A stretch of 64,000 nucleotides of DNA from Oikopleura dioica (GCA_907165135.1 OU015566.1:5086501-5150500), one strand, 5' to 3'; positions 22,387 to 34,899 are shown, numbered from the stretch's first letter. Notes: a model not told the origin generated them from the letters alone. Translations and numbers: made by a program.

Positions 22387-22776
22387 TCTTTTCTGCATGG
22401 GTTTCTGCTTAGAGTTCCGGATATATGGTTGAATCAGCAAATTCAACCAGTAGCTCAGTTCATTTTTTAGGTTTTTTGATAATTTTAAAATGGGCTTTTA
22501 TCGATAATCTTTAATTAAAAAAAACTTTAATTTCATCATGAAATTCTTCAAAAACGTGTTTTCGTCAAAAAAAAAGGAAAAAAAAGTTCGCTTTCAAGTC
22601 CAAAAAAGAAGCAGCCCTACACCTTGTCTTTCTCACTTTTAAGAAAAAAAAAGTGACGACAGGAAAGCGATTCTCACCTTGAAGCCTTTCTAAAGCATCC
22701 GCCCTGCCAAATTGACCAGCTAGTAGCAGATAATTTACGATCGCTGTGACGGGTGAAAAGTAAAAGGTGGCTCAAA

Positions 22777-24384
22777 ATGGCCACGACTCTTGCGGAGAAT
22801 CAAAGTCAAAACAGAAACATGCCAGAGAAGACACGTTTTCTCCCAGCCTGGTGAGTTTTTGAAGATGAAATTTTTGATGACAGATTTTGAAAAGACCATT
22901 TTTAAACAAACCTGAGTCAGGGAGCGGAAACATCTTAGAGAAAGCTTCGACCCTGACTCAGGTTTTCTACACAGGCTGTCCTCTTTTCAGCTGGGCTCGG
23001 CAACCTTTTGAGAAAACCTGAGTCAGGGTTTGAAAATCAACATTTTTTTCTTCCTTTTTACTTCTGTCCCTGACTCAGGTTTTTACACAGGGTCTCAGAA
23101 AATATCTAAGTCTTGGTCAGAATGATCTATTTCTAGAAAAGCTGACTCAGGTTTTCTACACAGGTTAAAAAAAGATCATTCTGACAAAAGACTCAGATTT
23201 TCTGTGAGAACCTGTGTAGAAAACCTGAGTCAGGAATTTAATTAACAAAATTGCCTAAAATGTTGATTTTCAAATCCTGACTAAGGTTTTATACACAAAT
23301 TCTCACAGAAAACCTGAGTCAGGATCTGAAATGTTTCTAATCCAAAGCCTTCTGCATTTCAAACCCTGACTCAGGATTTCAAAACAGATTGCCGAGCCTC
23401 CTATCTTTGCAGAAGAAAAATGATGCCCTCGATTATTTTTTCTTCCAGAAAGTCCAAATCTGTCTTTTTTCATAAATATTTCAGCATCACAAATGTGCGC
23501 GAGCAAATGGCTCGTCAGATGGACGGCGACATTCAGCGCGCTCTCATTGCTGGAAGATTGAACAACAACGTCACTAGACTCGATAATGCGCTTTCTCTCA
23601 TGAAACGGGTCAGTTAGAATTGAATGTGTTTAGTGTAAGGGGTCTTTAGGAAGCTCAAAGTAATGGACTTTTGCTGGGCGATTTGGCCGACGATGCGAGA
23701 AAGTTGAACAAACGATTAGGTACGAAAATGGGAAAAATGACCAAATCATTTTTTTTATTTAATGGAATATGTGAAGACATGGATGAGAATATCATCTTTT
23801 TTAAATAAAAAGTTTTCTTCTATCGTAAACGTTCGAGCTTCTCTCGTTTTCGCCGAGAAATTTGTAAGCATCAAATTTCGCGAAATGTCGCGAATTCAAA
23901 AATCGATCAGATTCCTCCCACAAATATCAGGAAACTGGGCTTACAAACCTGTGTAGAAAACCTGTGTCAGGATTTCTAAAAGCTGTGCCGCGGCTTTTTT
24001 TTCGAAAAACAAAGTCGCAAAGTCAAAGCTTAAAAGAAAAGGTTTGCGGCTTCGTTTCTCGCGCGGCTTTTTAGTTCATCCTTTTGAAATCCTGACACAG
24101 GGTCTGACACAGGTTTCCAAGCCCAGATCGAGGGAGGAGAAATTGAAAAATCAAAAATAAATGATAAAACTTCATTTTTCTTTCTTTTTTCAAATCAGAT
24201 TAAAAACTTGCTGCTGGGCTTCTTTATGTCTTTGGTCATCAATATTATTGAGCATCATTGTCCCTTTTTCTTTGGAAATGAAAGAAAGTCATTTTTAGAC
24301 GAGCTTTTGGCGCGGGATCCGCGAGTTCTGCCACGAGAAGCAATCGAAGCCGCGAAAAGAGGACGAAATCAATGGGATCTTTAA
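22777..24384 (+). CDS. Small helical protein, four exons, unrecognised
   Basis: Exons 22777-22850, 23485-23608, 23650-23719 and 24299-24384 join in phase across GT-AG introns and give about 117 residues. After MATTLAENQSQNRN the chain is predicted helical and charged (VREQMARQMDGDIQRALIAG, RLDNALSLMKREAQ, LADDARKLNKRLDELLARD) and ends QWDL. This looks like a conserved subunit-type protein, but I cannot name it. Introns 1 and 3 are expanded by foldback repeats; intron 2 is 41 nt. A polyA signal AATAAA follows at about 24401. Confidence 0.75.
22905..23395. repeat. Nested AACCTGAGTCAGG-family foldbacks in intron 1
   Basis: At least six alternating CCTGAGTCAGG / CCTGACTCAGG blocks occur, with GGGCTCGGCAACC at 22990 and a matching TTGCCGAGCC near 23388. 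It resembles one element inserted in another. Confidence 0.75.
23940..24118. repeat. AACCTGAGTCAGG-family foldback in intron 3
   Basis: GGGCTTACAAACCTGTGTAG at the left is inverted as CACAGGTTTCCAAGCCC at the right. The interior has GCCGCGGC and GCGAAAC-like arms. Confidence 0.7.
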
Positions 24385-25337
24385 AGTTGCTACTGTATTG
24401 AATAAAATGATGAACCAGATATGTTGTAATCGGTTTAAGGATAATTATGATGCTTCTACTAAAGAATCGATCTATACCTGCGATAGAAAATTTCCCGAAT
24501 ATCTTATTGGTTCAGTATTTATGGTTTTAATTTTAGAATTTTTTGGCGCTCAATTTTCAGAAAAAAAAATGTTTTCCATCCTCCCCTGTTTTTTGAGAAA
24601 AAAAGAGGAATTTCTAAAAAGCCTTCCAACTAAACTGATCGACTAAACGTTCGATCAAATGTTCTTGAGCCCCTTTCGCTGTACTTAACGGCTGAATACC
24701 ATATAAGAATAAATTACTTTTTAAGAAGCTCGGTTATTCATGAATAACAGAAATTTGACCCGATTGATTTAGAAGCCTAAAAGTACTCTAAGCTGGGCTC
24801 AGCAACTTGTGTAGAAAACCTGAGTCAGGTTCTGATGAAAAGTCGCTCCAGAATCTCAGGCTTTCTACACAGGTTGCCAAGCCGAGTCTCGGTTCTATTT
24901 TTTTTTGAGAATTATAAGAAAATCGCAAGCAAGGAATATTTGGGAATCTGGACATCTCAGATGTCTACTGATGTCTTATTATTTTTTGCAGAGTTTTTAA
25001 AATATTTCAAGGTTTTTCAAGATTACGAAGCAAAAAACAACAAAGGTCGTCTCCCGAGTATACATTTATCAAGCCATTGCCACTGCACATGCATAGCCTA
25101 TTCAGCATAGCCTTTCAAATGAAACAACAAAAACTCAGTTCAACAAACAAAACCATCCTTCGTTATTTCAATTGAGAATCGACAAGTGCGCACTTGAGCT
25201 GACTAAATATCTAAATAAAAAACAGACGGCGAAAGATCTGGCGAGATATAAAATTAATATTCAAAGCAGCTTACATTTAAAACTAGCCGTTTTATTCGAA
25301 AAGTAGCACTCACTTCGTTCGAGGAACTTAAAAGAGG
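24385..25337. other. Intergenic with one short foldback (24795-24880)
   Basis: GGGCTCAGCAACTTGTGTAG and CTACACAGGTTGCCAAGCC are inverted within 90 bp. The rest is AT-rich with no coding support. Confidence 0.55.
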
Positions 25338-26061
25338 ATGAAGCAAGGGAACTTTTTGCTTTTTGTTTTGTCGTTTTTTGCCGGAGCGTTTGGGAGATTT
25401 ATAGGAAAAGGGATCAATCTTCATCATGGAATGAGAAAAATAAGGACAGACAAAATTAAAGAGATTCTTTGTTTATTCTTTTTTTCGATGAAATTCTCGG
25501 CCCGGGCTTCGTAACCTGTGTAGAAAACCTGAGTCAGGGTCCGAAAAAGACATTTATCAAAGCCGATTTTTTTAAACTTAGCGAAAAAATAACCATTTTT
25601 TAATTCTGGCGAAATCGTTTTGGACCTTTTCGGACCCTGACTCAGGTTTCTTACACAGGTCGCGGCAAATCCCATTGATGACCTCCAGCTTATTAACAAA
25701 ATTAAATGCCCTTGCCAAGACTACCCACTTTCCGTTAACTTCGGACCCGAAATCGGCGACTTTTTCCGATCCAAAAATCCGGCTCCGCCAGAATCCCTTT
25801 CTCAAGCCGGCAAGAAAAGCCGCCCGGAATTCGACTCGAAAAGAAACTTTGCCATTCCAATTGCCGATCTCCAGAATTACGAGTCGAAAAAAGTGCTCAA
25901 CGCGTTTTCCCGACTCCAGGACAATCCCTTCTTTATGGACTGGCTCTCCAACCGCGATCTTCGAGTAAGAAATTTCCCTTCTTCGAGAAAAAAATAATTT
26001 TTAGATTAACCCGAATGAGACGAAATACAAGCTTGGAAAACTCCTCACTTCAAGAATTTAG
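25338..26061 (+). CDS. Putative secreted protein, 5' part interrupted by repeat
   Basis: An ATG at 25338 opens MKQGNFLLFVLSFFAGAFG, a signal-peptide-like start. About 100 codons resume after a foldback (25494-25667) in the same frame, from 25668 to 25964 (NPIDDLQLINKIKCPCQDYP, later NPFFMDWLSNRDLR), then exon 26005-26061 ends LGKLLTSRI. The last junction is a 40-nt GT-AG intron in phase. Whether the 5' piece belongs to this gene is uncertain, because the repeat brings stops and no splice pair is obvious. No family was recognised. Confidence 0.45.
25494..25667. repeat. AACCTGAGTCAGG-family foldback
   Basis: GGGCTTCGTAACCTGTGTAG is inverted as TTACACAGGTCGCGGC, with GGTCCGAAAAAG..CTTTTCGGACC inner arms. 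Confidence 0.7.
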
Positions 26062-26724
26062 ATAGAAGATTTGCATGCTGCTTTTTGTATATTTTTGATG
26101 TGAACTTTGAATTATTTTTAATAAATTAATTAATCTTAATAAATAATAATAATAAATTAATCTTTCACTTCTTTATCTTTGAAATCAAAATTGCAAGAAA
26201 ACGACAACGAGGATTACTCAATTTTTGTTTAAATATTGCCTGGCGCATGTTTTATTGCACAAAAGTAGAAAGAAATTGAACGAAAGTGAAGAAACTATCG
26301 GTCGACTTTTCCCCGATTGGAGAAAAATGAGTTTCAGCAATTTTGAATTTGATGAAGTTTTCAACTTTGAGGATACGCACAGAATACAAAATACAGTTTT
26401 TTCAATGGGAAGTAAAAAAGGGGGAGTACTGTTTCATTAGCAACGTTGTGATGGCGAGAAGATACTGTATGAAATTTATTCTAGAAAAAAAGAGATTGGT
26501 GAAGATTTTCTATGATTCGTTATTTTTTTCAATTCTAGTCCTAGTCGTTCTTTTTAAAACGAAAGCTTTTTAAAGAAAATGATAATTTCTAAACGGTAAA
26601 AAATGGTCAGAAATGTTCGTTTTGAAAGTAGGGTTGAAGGCGAACGAGGGCGCTGGGGAATACTTTGATGGGCGAAAATGGATTTACGTCACAATTATTA
26701 TTGCAGGCCCAAGATGAAGCGGGT
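26062..26724. other. AT-rich intergenic, no supported gene
   Basis: 26100-26165 is AATAAT-rich with several AATAAA strings for the upstream gene. Short open frames at 26225-26573 have no coding character. Confidence 0.5.
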
Positions 26725-29700
26725 TCATTCCTCGTCGGAGTCGGTCTCGTATTCGGAGCTGGAGGGTTCTTCGGAGTCGGAATCCGTCACGAAACCACCT
26801 GAAAAATTAATTGACATTTCAATAAGAAAGAAAATGTTTGTGGATGTCTTGGAATGTCTGAGGAAACATGCCGATCTTACAAAATGTCTTTTCGAAATGT
26901 CGAAAAATGTCCTTAAAAGTAGTTGTCCTTAGCAAAAGTTAATAAATGACCCAAGATGTCCGTATATGACATGGGGACATCTAAGAACATTTGAAGACAA
27001 CATGAGACATTCAAAAACTAATAGATATAACTTATATCATATCATATAAGAAAACGAATTGAGAAGCATCAAAAATTATTCAAAGAAATCGAGCGACATT
27101 CAAAGACATTTTGAAAGGCCGAAATGTTTCCCGAGACATTTTAAGACATCTAAAGACAATTTCGAAAGGCAATGAGTTTCTGAATGCCTCTTAAAGCCTT
27201 TTAAAATCGCTAAATGTGTCAAAAGATCTCCAGAAACCTGAGTAAGGGCCTTTTCTAAAAACAAAGCCGCTAAGAGACGTTACAAATTTACCGGGGCAAA
27301 TGCGTCGAATACAGTGCTGTGATTGGCTGAATTAGGGACACGTAGCCCTTTGAAAAATGAAAAATCGCCATAAATCCGAAAATTTTTGAGATCTCGAAAA
27401 TCTGAGATGATACAGGCATAGAGCTTGAGATTCTCCACCGATCCGTATGAAGATGTCTTGGGCTACGATGTATTCCCTAGGCGCTAGAGCAATAGTAAGT
27501 TTGCCCCGGTAATTTTGTAACGTTTCTAAGCAGTTTTTTATTTGAGCGACTTAGGCACTGACTCAGGTTTTGAACGCTGGTTTGGGAATCCACATCTCGT
27601 ATGAGAAGAGAAACATCCGCAAATGTGCCAAAAAATGTCTTACCGTCAACGTCCGATTCAGCTTCGGAATCCCACATTTCCGGAACGATTTCTTCCTCGA
27701 CCCTCTCTTCGACAGTGATAGTGAACTCGTGCTTCATGTCGATGTCGATGTAGCTGTCGGAGCGGACGTAGACGACGAAGTTGTACATTCCTGGGCGGCC
27801 GGGGGCGGGGAAGCGGATGTCTACTTCTTTCACGTCGACTAGAAAAGAATCGTTGAAGAAAAAGGGCTGAGAAAGAGGCTTACCGAGGTTCTGAACTTGA
27901 ACGGGTTCGCAGAGAAGTCGCTCGGAGAGCTTCTCGCGCTTGGGATTCGTCATGCAGAGGTAGACCCACCACCACTCTTGCTTCTCGACCGGGAAGCGCG
28001 GCGCGTGGACTGTGTGCGTTAATCGCGAGTTGTCTTGAGTCAGTACGTTTTTCCGCTTGTCTGAAAAGGATGATGAGGATAAAAAGGATGGAGAGAGCTT
28101 ACTTTTCTTTTGGAGTTTCTTCCAGCTCGCTTCTTCGGCGTCTTCGTTTTCGGAGGCGTTTTCAGGGGCTAAAAGAAAGGATTAATTGACGATTCATTGA
28201 ACCAACTTACTTTCATCTTCATCTTCGTCTTCCTCGTCATCTTCTACAGCGGGAGCATCACCAGCACCTTTTTCAGCAGCTTCACGAGCAGCTGAAGAAA
28301 TTCACGTTTTACGATCGAAACATTCACACGAGACAGTTCACAGAGAACGAAAAATGTACCTTTGGCAGCTCGTTTAGCAGCGGCAGCTTGAGGACCCTTC
28401 TTGGATTTGACCTTTTTCGCTTGATTGGCAGTTTCTTTTTGCTCGGGAGTGGGCGCGATTTTGACCTCGCCCATGTCGCCGTCGTTGTAGACGATTTCCT
28501 GAAGATTGATGGTTAGACTAGTCTATTAGAGGACAAGATCTGATTGGCTATAAAGTCCTAAAAGTGCTAGAAAGGGGTAAAAGGTACATCTCCGTTGGTG
28601 GCAGCTTGTGATAGTTCTTCCATGTTGTGGCGGGTGAGTTCGGTGCTGACAGTGACGATCGAGCCGGTGGTGATCTTGTGGTCGTCATCGTCGTCCTCGA
28701 CTTTGACGTCGACCTTCATCTGCAGCGCTGGAATGTCGCGGAAGACTTCGTACAGCTCGTTGAACTCCTTCTCTGGCAGCTAGATAAAATGATATAGATG
28801 GACGAGAGTGATTTTCAACTTACGGATTTGAAGATGGCTCTGATTTCTTCAACCGGTCGGGCGGCCAATTGCTTCAATGATCGAGCCTTCTTGGCGTTGA
28901 GGAATCGAATAAAGTCTTCTTTGAAATGCGGCAGCTGCATGAACGCGACGGAGCGTTGATTCAGCGGAAGACCTTGGACGAGATTCTGCATGTTTCGGAT
29001 TATGTTATCCAGAGTTTCGACTTTGGGCACTTTTGGCATTTGCCCCTGCTGCAGCATCGCTTGGGTGAGGAAGAAGACTTTGGAAACCAACTCGGCGTGG
29101 AGATCGGGCACTTTTTTCAGGATCATGTCGAGGTCTTCTTGAAGCTCGGGGCTCAGCTTTATGTCGTACATGTGCGCGAAGTAGAGCAGGCGGACCTGAA
29201 TGAAAAAGGTTGGCTTTGATTCGTTGTTATGTTTTTGAGAGACATTAAGAAATATTTTGAGACATTTAGAGATATTTAAAGACATTTAAAGACATTTAAA
29301 GACATTTAAAGACATTAAGAGGCATTAAGAGGCATTAAGAGACATTAAGAGACATTGAGAGACATGTAAAGATATCGAGGGACATTTTGAACCATCATCA
29401 TGTCTCTCCATGTCACAAGATGTCTTTAAGTGTAAGTTCAAAGCCGACAGAGATTTTTAGGACATCAGAGGCTAAATATTCGCACAGTTTATAAATTTGC
29501 GAAAACATCCTGAGAGTCTCAGGCTGAAACATTGAATGACATTAAACTTTAAAATTCATAATTGATGTCTCGAAATGTCCTGAAGATGTCGTCCAATATG
29601 CCAATAAGAAATGCTTACCTTCATAGAATAGCCCTGATCAAAAGGCTTGTCAGTTGGTGGCTTTGAAACGTTTCGCTCATATTCCTCGATTTCGCGCATC

Positions 29701-31073
29701 AAAACCGGCAGTTGCTCCGCATCTTCCGGCCGCTCCTTTATGTCTTTGTTGTGATTTGAGTTGAACTCGAAGGCGCCGGAAAAGACCATGAGCGCGCGGC
29801 GACGATTCATCAGCGGCGTTCTGTAAACGTAGAACTCGAACAGCTTCGTCGTCTTGATAAGAACGGCTTCGGAAGTGTACTGGATCGACTTGTACCACCA
29901 GTTGCCCACGATGGCGGGGAGCATGATGCCGAAGAGGAGGCCGTACACGCCGAGGACGTACATGTGGTTGTCTTCTTCGACGAGCCAGGCGGGCAGGGCA
30001 ACGCCGTATTTGGTCTGGAGCATTCCGTCGGGGTTTCCATACTTGACCCAGTTTTCGAACATGTGCTCGTCCGTCAGCGTCTCGTAGGCCTTGTTAATTT
30101 TTCCCCAAGCTTCGTTGTTCGCCGTTTCGACATCATCAGGAATCTCGGCGCCGTCGTTCGCTTTCAAATACTCGTTTCGAAGCTTGTCGGGATGCTGGGT
30201 TCGCGAAAGAGTCCTGTAGACTTTCTTGATCGCTTTTTTGCCGCTTTCGAAGTCTTGGAACTGCGGATCGTTTTGAGAAACGCCCAAGATTCCGAAGGGA
30301 TCGAAGGCGACGGTGATCACTTCTTCGGTTTGGGAAGCGTTGTAGCCGATGAAAGCGAGCAGGGCCCAGCACAGGAGGATGATGAAGCGGGTGATCCAGG
30401 GACTGGCGCCGACTTTTTTCAATTCGGATTCCTAGAAAACGGGACTGAGGGTTGTTTTTGAAGAATAATTTTGGTTAGGGAAGGTTTCTTTGAAAATTAA
30501 GGGTTTTTCGGCGAAATTTCAACGAAACTGAATCACTTTTTTTTCACGGAAATACCCTTAAGTTTTCTGGAACTTTAGGAAATTTTAAGGGTATCGCTTC
30601 GAATTCAACAAATCAATAGAAAATGAGGAGAAAACTGCCAGAAAAACCTGACTCAGGATTCAAAACAGTTAAAAAAACGCCGGGGAAACTCCTTCGAACC
30701 CTGACTCAGGTTTTTAACTGTATTAAAGCAACAGCTTTTTCAGCCCCTTTTCGAAAGATAACGAAAAATTTCATAAATCCTTTCGTTTTCAACGCGCTAG
30801 AATGTAGAACAAAAGCGGAAGAAAATAATTTTCGAAGTAATTTTTTACCTTATTTTTGAACCATTTCGAGTTGCCATGTTTCGCCTTTCTTTCTTTCATT
30901 CTTTCTTCTTCCTTTTTATTCGCCGAAGATTGGAACTTCTTCAGCGTCAGTGGCGCTAGAATCGATTTTAAGGCAACAGGACGAGAGATGGAAAACTTAC
31001 TGAGAACGAGAGCTCCAAAAGCGACGACATAATAAGCGAAAAAATCGCCGACGTACTCTAAGTTCATCGGCAT
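26725..31073 (-). CDS. SEC63: SEC63 translocon subunit, intact, twelve exons
   Basis: SEC63 is the ER membrane J-protein that couples BiP to the Sec61 channel in protein import. Exons run 31001-31073 (ATG, first TM), 30849-30955, 29619-30431 (TM ITRFIILLCWALLAFIGY; J domain with HPD in TQHPDKL; then ALPAWLV and a third TM), 28824-29195 and 28588-28779 (Brl helical region), 28360-28498, 28211-28291 and 28103-28168 (Lys-rich then acidic linker), 27884-28060 (WWWVYL module), 27644-27838 (RFPAPGRPGMYNFVVYVRSD) and 26725-26798 (acidic tail ending DSDEE). All phases hold. The last intron (845 nt) carries simple repeats; others are about 45-80 nt except the 423-nt one holding GACATT repeats. Confidence 0.95.
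29222..29590. repeat. GACATTTAAA tandem repeat in SEC63 intron
   Basis: Ten or more near-identical AGACATTTAA/AGACATTAAG units occur at 29230-29365, then diverged copies. The same motif is scattered through the last SEC63 intron (26840-27200). Confidence 0.75.
30643..30722. repeat. Short AACCTGAGTCAGG-family foldback in SEC63 intron
   Basis: AAAACCTGACTCAGGATTC and GAACCCTGACTCAGGTTTTT flank an 80-bp stretch with AACAGTTAAAAAAACGCCGG inside. Confidence 0.55.
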
Positions 31074-31267
31074 CGCGCCGTCTCGATTCGATTACTTTTT
31101 CTGAAAATGAAGAGGATTATTAATAAATTCGAAAATGAGAGCTTTTTTCAAAGGAAAAATCAAATCGCGCCGCTTTTCGTTGAAAAAAAAACAGGGATGG
31201 GCTTGAGAACCTGACTTAGGGTCCTGAGAAAATCAGTCGTAGCCGTTTTTTTTCTGGGGCGCCCTCA

Positions 31268-31420
31268 GGATGTCGTCGAATGTCGTCGAATGTCGCCGAA
31301 TGTCGCGACTTTTTCTTAAAATACAGGCATTTAGAAAGAAAATTGTTTTCTGTTATCAAAAATAAGTGGTGACATTCGCCGACATTCGGCGACATTCGGC
31401 GACGTTTGGCGACTTTCCCA
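31268..31420. repeat. Foldback of TGTCGNCGAA units
   Basis: ATGTCGTCGAATGTCGCCGA at the left is inverted as TCGGCGACATTCGGCGAC at the right. Shorter versions of the same motif fill the intron at 14530-14620. Confidence 0.75.
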
Positions 31421-31899
31421 GTGTCACCGCTTTTTCTAAAACAAAGCCGCGGGCGGCTTAGACAAAATTACATTTGAACCGTAAAAATCCTGAGTCAGGC
31501 CCTCAAAATTTGACGGAAAGTTCCTTATCCCACAGGCGCTAGAAATTCAGTTTTCTCCAAAGCCACGTACTTCTTAGTTTCAAATTTTCTCTCAAAAATA
31601 ATATTTTCAGAAAAAATTTTTTGAACCGAAAATCTGCTTGAATAATAAATGACTCATTTGTTCAGTAAAAAGAACTTTTTTAACAGTGTTCGAATAAAGG
31701 AGTGTTTTTGACGTCGGCGGCGAATTCGTGCCACGTCGCGCGACCAATCAACGCACGCCCACAGGCGATGCCGTGGGAACCTTCCTTCTGGACTTGATCA
31801 AGCGCCACCGAGTTTTTTACAATTCTAGTTTTCGCGTTTTCCGAATTTAGAATATTTCTAGAACGAAAAAAGCTGTTATTGTTTATTCTTATGAACTGA

Positions 31900-32400
31900 T
31901 AACGAATAAGATTTCAAGATTTTAATTTTTTCGATTCGAAAAATTCAATCTTTTTCGATTCCTTTTGAGTCAAAAATGATTCAAAAAAACTTATTATTTC
32001 TAGTTTGATTTCGAGAAAATCGGTGGAAGTCATACTTTTCGAATCGAAATTTTTGCAAAATCGTTCACTCGATTTCTTGTCTCGACGAAAACAAACATAA
32101 TCAGCTTAATTTTTGTTCTAGAAACTCGACTCTTAATCTTGTTGATTCTTTGATTCTAGAAACAAAAAAGAGTTTCTAGAACAAAAAAACAGTTGATTAT
32201 GTTTGTTTCTGTCGAGAATGAATTTCGGTTAGAATTTAACTATTTTATTATTTTTTCGATTGCGAAAATTCGACTCTTATCGCTTTTCTCGAAGTCAAAC
32301 TAGAAATAAAAGACGTTTTCGAATCATTTCTGACTCAAAAAGAATCGTATGAAATGAAATTATTTGAATCGAAAAAAAAGTTGAATCGTGAAATCTCAGC
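31900..32400. repeat. About 500-bp imperfect palindrome
   Basis: The left arm order is TTTTTTCGATTCGAAAAATT, TTTTGAGTCAAAAATGATT, TTTCTAGTTTGA, AAAACAAACATAATC and TTCTAGAAACTCG. The right arm from 32160 gives the reverse complements in reverse order. A single arm lies at 21600-21880. Confidence 0.8.
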
Positions 32401-32664
32401 CCTAAGCAGCTCTTGAGAAAAACAAAAAGGATCTGATTCTTGGCGTTCTAGAAATTTGACTATGGAATTTTTCTTTCGCGAAAATTGAAGTCATTTTCAC
32501 AAAAATTAGTCAATCTGAACAGGTTAGAAAGGCTCACCATCAATAAAAAAGAAGAGGGACCACGTGGACAAAATCAAGATCTCTCAGCTCTGCCGTAACT
32601 CCGAATCGCCTTTTTTCCAGCCTTTTTCCGATTCCTCGCGTTTCCTTATTCTGTTCAAAGAGAG

Positions 32665-32875
32665 AGTCGTAGACAACTTTCTGAAGCAGAATTCGGCACT
32701 AGAGCATTTGACCTCACATACTACATCATTCACTTCTGCGAGTAATTCAACAAGGATATTTACGAAGACTTCTTGTACATGTAACATGTTGTACAAGCCT
32801 GAGAAGATGAAGGAAAACCTCGAGCTCTTCTGGTCTCGTGTCGATCTTCCAAATGTCCTTCGACAAGAAAGCTGA
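32665..32875 (+). pseudogene. Fragment of choline-kinase-like gene
   Basis: The stretch matches 55190-55300 closely (GAATTCGGCACTAGAGC is identical, and AACAAGGA.ATTTAC.AAGACTTCTTG is shared). In the corresponding frame it reads SEFGTRAF-like, then Y.IIHFCE, an in-frame TAA, then FNKDIYEDFL. With stops and no kinase motifs upstream, it is a dead partial copy. Confidence 0.75.
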
Positions 32876-33318
32876 AATAGAAGTTCATTATCTTTAGCGC
32901 TTTTCTAAATGAGAAACTTTTGAGAAACAACTGCTAAAAGACCAATTTGTTGCCAAAAATTATTGTTTTCTAAAAAACAAAAAGGAATTCTTGAAATTTT
33001 CTTTTTGCCACGCTTTGGCGCTGTTGCTCTAACGAGTCAGTGGCCTTGGTTTTATTTTCGTATTTTATAAATAAAAAAAATTTCTCTCCTCGGTCAAAAA
33101 TCTTCTTATTTATTCTTTGTTTTAACTACGATGCTGTTTTGAAAAAGGAAAACTAAATTTGAAGACAACAAGGATTCAAAAAATTTTCAAAACGGGTTCA
33201 CAATTGTGAACCTGGGCGCCCTACACCCTCTTTACTTGTATTGCGATTGCTATGGATGCTGTTTTTTTAAGAAAAGTATGAAAAGCGCTCTTGTGGAATG
33301 TTGTCGGAAGATTATTTT

Positions 33319-34899
33319 CTAGCACTGATCGGAATTTTTGGCAGGAAGTAAAATCGCGTCTGTAATGACGATTTTCTTCTCTTCCGGGACGCAATGCTCG
33401 TAGAAGGCAATGTGAAAATCAGTCGAAGAAACAAGCGGGTCGCTGGACACCGATTTTTCGCCAAGAGTGTGATAAACTCCGCGTACAAAACTGCGGTTGT
33501 AGAGGTCCTCTGGGCTAAAAGTGGACAGTTGTAAAAAAGGAAAGAATAGATGAGATTTTTAATTACCTGAACGAATTATTCCGTTCATGTCTTACGGATT
33601 CCTGCTTCTTCATCGATTCAGTCAGCTCTGGTTTCCAGCATTTGTTCATCACCGTCATTTTTTTGTTCATCGGCTTCATCTTGTTTATCGCTTCTCGAAC
33701 TTTCGCCCGTTCCGCAACAGTCACAAGAACTGGCAACATTCCACGGTGTTTTCGATTCTGAAGATCCAGAATTCCGTCACTTGTGTAGCTTGAGCGGCAG
33801 AAAGAAACTTCAGAGTCTTTTCTTAGTCGAGAATCGGCTTCTTCGGAGTCAGAAACAACTCCTTGGACGTCAGAGTTACGCGGCTCGTCTTCAGGCAGAT
33901 TGATTTTGTCGAAAGCTGTGGAGAAATGCACTCAAGAAGGGCGACATGGCTCAGTCGTTCAGGAAGAGCAGTGATGATCAAACTGTCTTTTTCATCAACA
34001 TATCTTGCATAAACTGCCCAGTGAGGAGTGTTGTTCATGTTCGATCTCGGCAGACCTCCGTCGCATGACCCTGCGGAATGCTCTTTATCATCATAGTCCT
34101 CGTCTGAATCGTAGTTTCCATCATACAGTTGATCCTCTTCATAATTGTCATAGTCAGTAACTGTACTTCTGGATTCCTTGTGATCGCGCTTTCGGATGCC
34201 GAGCATTTCGCAAAGAAACTCTTGAATCGGACACTTCATGTTTTCAACCGAATCAAGAACGAGAGAAAAATCTGATCGGATTTTTAACACTGCATGGAAT
34301 TGATGAAGGAGCTCTTCATTCCCAGGATTCGGCTGGTTTTTATCTTCAGTTGTTGATTCGAGGAGGGAGAAGCCGAAAAGGCGATGATTGCCGTGATACA
34401 ACATTTTTTCAATGTCGTGGGTATTGTTCATAAAGAAGACTCGATCCATTCGATTTTCGAATTCTTCGTCTAACGAGTAGTCGAGGTATTTCATCTTCAC
34501 TTCTTTTACCCCGCTTGTGTTCTCGAACCCAGCCGGCTTTGAGTTTTGCTTCAGGTCTTTGAAAGCAAAGGAGCTGTCCCAGGGCTTTTTCGCTCGACAC
34601 TGCGCCTTGATCAAATTATACGTCATTTCAAAAATGATCATTTGGTGATCCCGCGTCATTTGGATCTGCGCGATCTCCAGGAAGTTCTTTCCCTCACATC
34701 CGGGAGGACCTTTTGCGAGATTTCCCCGACGCGGCTCGACCCATACTTCTCTGGCGACGTGAAAAGTGGATATTTTGATGCCATTTCGGCGGTCTTCTTC
34801 TTCGTCGGCGAAGGATTTTCGCGGTAGTTCTATCGGAGGAAAGAGTACTATCTTTACCAAGGGTGACTTAATTTTCAAAAAAAGAGGGGCACAATCCAT
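33319..34899 (-). CDS. Unrecognised conserved protein, at least three exons
   Basis: Exons are about 33916-34899 (ATG at 34899), 33567-33915 and 33319-33514. The protein is about 500 residues, soluble, with an N-terminal part rich in hydrophobic-charged alternation (LVKIVLFPPIELPRKSF, TRDHQMIIFEMTYNLIKA), an acidic Asp/Tyr-rich linker (YDNYEEDQLYDGNYDSDEDYDD) and a C-terminal exon (RSFVRGVYHTLGEKS, IVITDAILLPAK). The join between the first two parts is not clear: a 16-nt gap GTGCATTTCTCCACAG would fix the frame but is too short for a normal intron, so a base may be wrong. It starts inside the end of the N6AMT1-like gene, implying co-transcription. No family was identified. Confidence 0.6.

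Larger units (their letters stand above)
31074..33318. other. Gene-poor stretch with foldbacks and a pseudogene fragment
   Basis: It holds the putative SEC63 promoter, the TGTCG foldback, a large palindrome and a choline-kinase-like fragment, each listed separately. I see no intact gene. Confidence 0.6.

Noticed and set aside
26641-26932. Plus-strand frames over 26678-26932, including a Gly-rich hydrophobic one
   Set aside because: They are antisense to the last SEC63 exon, which has correct phase and an acidic tail typical of SEC63.
29230-29365. CRISPR-like array
   Set aside because: Units are 10 bp without spacers, in a SEC63 intron of a eukaryote.
29854-30461. Long plus-strand frames opposite the SEC63 J-domain exon
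   Set aside because: Shadow frames of a clearly coding exon; no family features.
33917-33932. A 16-nt intron in the unrecognised 33.3-34.9 kb gene
   Set aside because: Too short for known spliceosomal introns; a base error or a different junction is more likely.
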